Shown: positions 56,356 through 60,500 of the stretch, piece by piece | How the letters are laid out: every line of letters starts with the position of its first letter | How positions within the stretch are numbered: position 1 is the first letter of the stretch | Source: Mesorhizobium sp. | GTDB lineage: Bacteria; Pseudomonadota; Alphaproteobacteria; Rhizobiales; Rhizobiaceae | Length of the DNA stretch: 60,500 bases | Assembly (NCBI RefSeq): GCF_004963255.1 | Contig: NZ_SUGA01000019.1 | Location: 46,978-107,477 of the forward strand | Direction of reading: 5' to 3' | Notes under the pieces: model-generated | Seen by the model: the letters and a program-made list of their open reading frames with translations, nothing else | Told to the model about the DNA's origin: nothing | Database searches by the model: none | Made by a program: the position numbers and the translations under genes

Positions 56356-56874
56356 TCACAAACTCTTCAGGCGATTGAGATCGGCCATGGTGGCCTTGCG
56401 GTCGACGATGGTGCGTCCGTATTTGTCTTCCATCCTGAACCGGCCCTTCTCGATCGTCTCCTTCATTCCATTGCGGTGCGTGACCTGGATGCTGCCGGCG
56501 GTGGCCTCGACCGTATCGCCGGTCGCCGCGTTCACGTGGCTGTCGACATCGGCGGCGCTTGCCGCGCCTGCGCTGTTGCTCGAGCTGTTGTTCCCGCTGC
56601 TGTTGCTGTTCCCGCTATTGCCGTTTCCGTTTCCGCTATTCCCGCCGCCGTTTCCGCTGTTGCCGCCGCTGTTGCCGCCACCGTTGCCGCCGCTGTTACC
56701 GCCGCCGTTTCCACCACCATTGCCGCCGCCGTTCCCACCGCCATTGCCGCCTTTGCCGGCATAGGCCTTGGTCACAACGACACCATCGAGGGAGAGAGTG
56801 AAAGGAGCGACAACTAGCGCCAACGCAGTCAGCGCTCGCAAGACCAGCCTGCAGCCCCTGCGCTTTAAGCGCAT
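56356..56874 (-). CDS. Secreted Gly/Asn-repeat protein with conserved C-terminal domain (copy 2)
   Basis: This 172-residue protein has a signal peptide ending near VVTKAYAG. A repeat of about 75 residues follows, built from GGN/GGGN units that turn into SGN and SSNS towards the end. The C-terminal domain reads NAATGDTVEATAGSIQVTHR, NGMKETIEKGRFRMEDKYGR and ATMADLNRLKSL. The end closely follows that of copy 1. GGGGAG precedes the ATG. The terminator at 56186-56216 suggests separate transcripts for the two copies. The Gly/Asn repeat resembles extracellular matrix or curli-like low-complexity segments, but this is speculative. Confidence 0.8.
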   Translation of the reverse strand: MRLKRRGCRLVLRALTALALVVAPFTLSLDGVVVTKAYAGKGGNGGGNGGGNGGGNGGGNSGGNGGGNSGGNSGNGGGNSGNGNGNSGNSNSSGNNSSSNSAGAASAADVDSHVNAATGDTVEATAGSIQVTHRNGMKETIEKGRFRMEDKYGRTIVDRKATMADLNRLKSL

Positions 56875-57154
56875 CCCGCTCTCCCCACGCCAGCCCTTCG
56901 GCCCGTCGGCCGAACTACCCCACCGGCAATGTCGCAGCATAAGCATCCCCAATCAGCCCATGATTAGGAAGTGGCCCACGACCCTTGTCTTGTCCACTCG
57001 GACTTATTGCTATTTTCGATCGGACCTAAGTCTTATTTCAACCACCGGATGTGGTCGGATATTGCCGTGCGCGCATCGATTTCTCCAAGCCGGGCAACGC
57101 TTTGGAGCCCGTCGCTCAGAAATGGTTTCTGGTGCGCGCGACGGCTTCCGGGAG

Positions 57155-58042
57155 TCAGGCCGGCGAAGGCGCGGGCCGCCGCGCTGCGACCGCCGTGCCG
57201 AAGGCGGCGGCAATGACGGCGGCGATGCCGGCGCATTGCAGAAGGTTGAGCTTCTCCCCCAAAAACAGGAAGCCGGTCAGCGCGGCGCCCGCCGGCTCCA
57301 GGCACACCAGCATGCCGTAGACCCTGGCCGGCATGCGGGCCAGCACCAGCATTTCCAGGTAGAAGGGCAGCGCGCTGGAGAACAGGCCGACCACGGCGGC
57401 GCCAGCCATAACGTGCGGGTCACTGAAATAGGGCTGCGCGGCGCCGAAGCCGAAAGGCAGCGCCAGCACCGCGGCGATCGCCATGCCATAGGCGGAGGTG
57501 CGCGCGCCGAGCTCGGCGCCGGCCTTCTGCGCGAAGATGATGTAGAGCCCCCAGCATGCGCCGGCCGCAAGCGCCAGCGCGACGCCCAGCGGATCGAGCC
57601 CGCGGCTGATCCCGGCAAAGGGCGACAGCAGCGCGATGCCGGCTATCGCCAGCCCCACCCAGACAAGGTCGAGCAGGCGCCTGGAGCCGAGGGTCGCGAC
57701 GAACAGCGGCCCGGTGAATTCGAGCGCCACGCAGATGCCCAGCGGAATACGCTGGAGCGCGGCATAGAACAGCAGGTTCATGGCGCAGACGGTGATGCCG
57801 TAGGCGGCGAGCCAGGGCAGGTTCCTCCGCGAGGGCAGCACCTTCCATGGCCTCAGCACCGCGGCCAGCATCAGCGCGCCGATGGCAAGCCTCAGCATGG
57901 TCGTGCCCTCCGGCCCCAGCACCGGGAACAGGCTCTTGGCAAAGGCGGCGCCAACCTGCACCGACAGCATCGAGCCAAGCAGGCCGAGCACGGGCATGGC
58001 GCCCATTTGGGCCTGCGGTTTTGCAATCGGCGTCGACGTCAC
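57155..58042 (-). CDS. rhtA: RhtA-like threonine/homoserine exporter (DMT family)
   Basis: This 295-residue protein has ten predicted helices in two EamA halves and is exactly the length of E. coli RhtA. RhtA-like segments are MPVLGLLGSMLSVQVGAAFA, EGTTMLRLAIGALMLAAVLR, FYAALQRIPLGICVALEFTG and AGACWGLYIIFAQKAGAELG. It probably exports threonine, homoserine or related amino acids. A GGAGA ribosome site supports the GTG at 58042; the longer frame to 58171 lacks coding character. Confidence 0.82.
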   Translation of the reverse strand: MTSTPIAKPQAQMGAMPVLGLLGSMLSVQVGAAFAKSLFPVLGPEGTTMLRLAIGALMLAAVLRPWKVLPSRRNLPWLAAYGITVCAMNLLFYAALQRIPLGICVALEFTGPLFVATLGSRRLLDLVWVGLAIAGIALLSPFAGISRGLDPLGVALALAAGACWGLYIIFAQKAGAELGARTSAYGMAIAAVLALPFGFGAAQPYFSDPHVMAGAAVVGLFSSALPFYLEMLVLARMPARVYGMLVCLEPAGAALTGFLFLGEKLNLLQCAGIAAVIAAAFGTAVAARRPAPSPA

Positions 58043-58634
58043 TTGGTCTCCGTCCCCTGCCTTGGTCGGGATCGGAGATAAGGCCTTTGCGGCAGCGCCG
58101 TCGTGAGGCAGCGGGCGGCGGATGATAGGACAAGGCGGCCCCTTACTCGGGGCAGGCCCGCTGCACCGCACAATAACTTGAAATTCAAGATTTTTTTACA
58201 GACGCCATTGCAGAACTTCGCACCGCGATCAAGCCATTTTCTCAATGTTCCCATCATACCCGCTGTGGTTGTCGTGATAACTCTCCGACATCCCTGCGAT
58301 TGATACTTCCTGAAAGTCAGACCAATTACCTATAACTTCATAGGACCATTGGGCAGCCATACGCATATTTTCACATCACAACTATTTTCGCCCCACAACG
58401 GCATCACATCTTGTTTCAGGAATGTAAGCATTTTGTGTTGCACCGCAACATCCGCCGCGACAATCGTGGAGCGGGGGCATGCTCGTTGGAGGATGCCATT
58501 ATTGTGACTCGGATGGGCATTCCGCCGGCCGGCAGGGATTGCGCCCCCGGCCACGACGGCAAGCGGCTGGCCCGCGGCGGCGAGATTTGCCTGCCCTCTG
58601 CCGCATTGCGTGACCGGCTGTGCGGATGCCGCTG
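58043..58634 (+). other. Intergenic region before the polysaccharide genes
   Basis: This ~590-base stretch includes an AT-rich part (about 58160-58450). No frame has both a ribosome site and protein-like composition; a 74-codon frame at 58411 is not convincing. A small palindrome CTTGAAATTCAAG followed by a T-run (about 58178-58198) could be a weak terminator on the + strand. Promoters for the acyltransferase and RhtA genes should be here. Confidence 0.5.
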
Positions 58635-59777
58635 ATGGCGAACGCGCGCGATATCCAGCTCGACGCCTTGCGGGGCGTTGCGGTGATGCTGGTGCTCTAC
58701 TCGCATTTCTTCGCTTCAGGCGGCTCGTCCTTCGTCGGCCATCTCGGGGTCAGGCTGTTCTTCGTGCTCTCCGGCTTCCTGATCACCCGGCTTTTGCTCG
58801 ACGCGCGCGACACCGGCGCATTCGCGGCCGGGCCGGCGCTGCGTTCCTTCTATGCCAGGCGCATGCTTCGGATATTCCCGCCTTACTTCGCGGTGCTGGC
58901 GCTCGCATGGCTCGCCTCGGAACAATCCAGGCCCTCGCTCGCCTGGCATGCGCTCTACCTCTCGAATTTCTGGTATGCGCGGCAGAACGACTGGACGCCC
59001 TGGCTGCTCTGCCATTTCTGGAGCCTCAGCATCGAGGAGCAGTTCTACCTCGCCTGGCCGCTGATCGTGCTTCTGGCGCCGCGCCGGCGCATCGAGGCGA
59101 TCGCCATCGGCGTCATCGCGTTCTCGCTCGCCTACCGGTTCTACTGGCCGATCGCCGCCAGCCCGGCGCTGGCCCGCGACCTGCTGCCGCCGGCCTCGAT
59201 GGACGCGCTTGGCTGCGGCGCCCTGCTTGCCGTGCGCCGCGCCAGGGGCGCGGATGCGCCGCAATGGATGCGGCTCTGCTGGCCTGCCCTGGCGGTGGCG
59301 TTCCTGTTCGTGGTCCAGTCCGATCCCGGGCCGGCGGATTCGGCCTGGGAGTGGCCGCGCTGGGCGCTGGTGCAGGTGCTGCCGCTGGTGCCGATGCTGG
59401 CAATCGTCGCCGCATGCTCGAACGGCCTGCGCGGCACAATGGGCAGGCTGGCCGAACTCCCCCCGCTGCTATGGCTCGGCCGCATCAGCTACGGCGTATA
59501 CCTCTATCATTCGATCCTTCTGGCCTGTGCCGTCAGGGCGCAGCCATGGATCCCGGTCAACGTCTCGGAACAGGGGCCGGGACGGTTCCTCGTCGCGGGC
59601 ACCGCCACGATAGTCGTCGCCTCGCTTTCCTGGATGTTCTTCGAAAAGCCGCTCAACGGTCTCAAGCGCTATTTCCCCTATGTCGCGCCTGCTCATCCGC
59701 GTGGCGCGCGCGAGGCCCTGCGGTTCGGCGCCGCCCCGGCGCTCGATCTGCAGTCGACGGACCGGAGCCGACCGTGA
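58635..59777 (+). CDS. Acyltransferase 3 family membrane protein (OafA/NodX-like)
   Basis: This ~380-residue protein has ten predicted helices. The first carries the family His (LDALRGVAVMLVLYSHFFAS), followed by LGVRLFFVLSGFLITRLLLD, FYARRMLRIFPPYFAVLALA and FWSLSIEEQFYLAWPLIVLL. These are the conserved motifs of the OafA/YrhL/NodX group, which add acetyl or other acyl groups to sugars of surface polysaccharides. The start could be 58626 or 58635. Its stop overlaps the start of the glycosyltransferase as GTGA, so both are made together. Confidence 0.88.
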   Translation: MANARDIQLDALRGVAVMLVLYSHFFASGGSSFVGHLGVRLFFVLSGFLITRLLLDARDTGAFAAGPALRSFYARRMLRIFPPYFAVLALAWLASEQSRPSLAWHALYLSNFWYARQNDWTPWLLCHFWSLSIEEQFYLAWPLIVLLAPRRRIEAIAIGVIAFSLAYRFYWPIAASPALARDLLPPASMDALGCGALLAVRRARGADAPQWMRLCWPALAVAFLFVVQSDPGPADSAWEWPRWALVQVLPLVPMLAIVAACSNGLRGTMGRLAELPPLLWLGRISYGVYLYHSILLACAVRAQPWIPVNVSEQGPGRFLVAGTATIVVASLSWMFFEKPLNGLKRYFPYVAPAHPRGAREALRFGAAPALDLQSTDRSRP

Positions 59778-60500
59778 CCGCAGCACCGCTCATCTCCGTG
59801 CTGTTGCCGGTCTATAATGCCGAGCCCTACGTGGCGGCCGCCATGCAGTCGATCCTGCGGCAGGACTACGGCCGGCTCGAAATCATCGCCATCGACGACG
59901 GATCGACCGACCGGTCGCTGGAGATCCTCGAACGCTGCCGCCGGGACGACAGCCGCGTATCGATCATCTCGCGCGAAAACCGTGGCCTAGTCGCCAGCCT
60001 CAACGAAGGGCTGGCGGTCGCGCGAGGCGAACTCGTCGCGCGCATGGACGCCGACGACTTCGCCTATCCCTGGCGGCTCTCGCGCCAGGCGGCGCTGTTT
60101 GCCGCGCGGCCGGAGCTCGGCTTCTGCGGCGCGCTCGTCGACACGCTGCTGCACGGCCGCGTCCTTAAGGGCCGGCTCGACCCGGTGTTCCGTCTCAGCC
60201 TCCCCGAGCTAGCAAAATTCTTCACGATCTTCCTCCATCCGACGGTGGTCTATAACCGCAAGGTCATCTCCGAGGCCGACCTCCACTACGACGGCGCCTA
60301 CCGGCATGCCGAGGATTTCGACCTCTTCCGGCGGCTGGCCGACCGCTATCCGGCGACGCTGATGCCGGAGAGCCTGCTGGTCTACCGGGTCCACCCCGGC
60401 AGCGTGACCAGCCTGCACGGCAAGGAGATGCGGCGCACGCATCTCAAGATTGTCGGCGAGAATCTCGAGCGTCTGGGATTGGCGGAAGACAGTACGGACC
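59774..60500 (+). CDS. Family 2 glycosyltransferase, partial (C-terminus off the right edge)
   Basis: The frame starts at a GTG overlapping the acyltransferase stop and stays open for 242 codons to the edge. It has GT-A motifs APLISVLLPVYNAEPYVAAA, EIIAIDDGSTDRSLEILERC, NRGLVASLNEGLAVARGELV and the DxD-type ARMDADDFAYPWRL. Later it has FFTIFLHPTVVYNR and DGAYRHAEDFDLFRRLADRY. It should transfer a sugar from a nucleotide sugar to a growing polysaccharide in the cytoplasm. The linked acyltransferase suggests a surface polysaccharide locus that continues to the right. Confidence 0.88.
   Translation, partial: MTAAPLISVLLPVYNAEPYVAAAMQSILRQDYGRLEIIAIDDGSTDRSLEILERCRRDDSRVSIISRENRGLVASLNEGLAVARGELVARMDADDFAYPWRLSRQAALFAARPELGFCGALVDTLLHGRVLKGRLDPVFRLSLPELAKFFTIFLHPTVVYNRKVISEADLHYDGAYRHAEDFDLFRRLADRYPATLMPESLLVYRVHPGSVTSLHGKEMRRTHLKIVGENLERLGLAEDSTD

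Noticed and set aside
56530..56770. Short periodic repeats considered as a CRISPR array
   Set aside because: The period is that of GGN/GGGN codons in the secreted repeat protein, with no unique spacers and no cas genes.
1..60500. tRNA or rRNA genes
   Set aside because: I found no T-loop/anticodon-arm pattern or rRNA core sequence; the GGTGCGAGTCC at 40851-40861 belongs to the cobalamin riboswitch.

Overview
The window is a stretch of high-GC alphaproteobacterial chromosome, most likely from Mesorhizobium or a close Phyllobacteriaceae relative. The reasons are: many short accessory genes of families typical of rhizobia (DUF982, DUF768, DUF2934, DUF3606-like, DUF6894, PRC-barrel); an arsR-aqpS-arsC operon; a dmeR-dmeF-nicO cluster; a cobalamin riboswitch driving cbtB-cbtA; a Ku gene; and several families of short palindromic intergenic repeats. 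No rRNA, tRNA, CRISPR array, phage or transposase gene was seen. The assignment to genus is inference.

Layout. 0-6.5 kb: a secreted protein running off the left edge, a YadA-type surface adhesin, a flavodoxin, two cytochrome b561 genes with a PepSY-like protein, and a DOPA-dioxygenase-like protein. 6.9-16.8 kb: an SbmA/BacA-type ABC exporter bracketed by repeats, a GGDEF-EAL protein, an M20 amidohydrolase, a 3-methyladenine DNA glycosylase, and several small proteins. 16.8-20.9 kb: a duplicated cassette whose two copies have decayed in opposite halves. An intact BTAD-regulator/hydrolase fusion sits beside a hydrolase remnant, and an intact hydrolase sits beside a regulator remnant, with a nitronate monooxygenase between them. 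20.9-23.1 kb: an atypical SDR, a PhnB-like protein and a GcvA-like LysR regulator. 23.2-27.4 kb: small, possibly stress-related genes around a phospholipase D/cardiolipin synthase. 27.5-33.2 kb: an L,D-transpeptidase, an FAD/GcvT demethylase paired with an HpbD-like betaine epimerase, and more small stress-type genes.

33.4-39.6 kb: an AraC regulator, an outer-membrane barrel, an MFS transporter, a GNAT enzyme, and the arsenic island (arsR-aqpS-arsC with ATGA overlaps, a divergent DUF6428 gene, a palindromic operator between them). 39.7-42.8 kb: a PilZ protein, a histidine phosphatase, and the riboswitch-cbtB-cbtA-orf operon. Two repeat elements lie between cbtB and cbtA, and another lies in frame inside the signal-peptide region of the third gene. 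42.9-50.4 kb: TetR/VOC, a DMT exporter, the Co/Ni efflux set dmeR-dmeF-nicO, Ku, and AraC/SDR. 50.6-53.3 kb: small ORFs and gene-poor DNA with a long hairpin. 53.3-57 kb: a NarL-type two-component system converging on two tandem Gly/Asn-repeat secreted proteins. 57.1-60.5 kb: an RhtA-like exporter, then an acyltransferase and a glycosyltransferase that start a surface-polysaccharide locus continuing past the right edge.

Themes are metal and metalloid homeostasis (Co, Ni, As), envelope and surface functions, many small stress-type genes (a few with GGAAC-N16/17-GGTT candidate promoters), and palindromic repeats that enter gene ends and, once, a coding region. The best candidates for something undescribed are the reciprocally decayed cassette, the repeat inside a signal peptide, and the paired Gly/Asn-repeat proteins.
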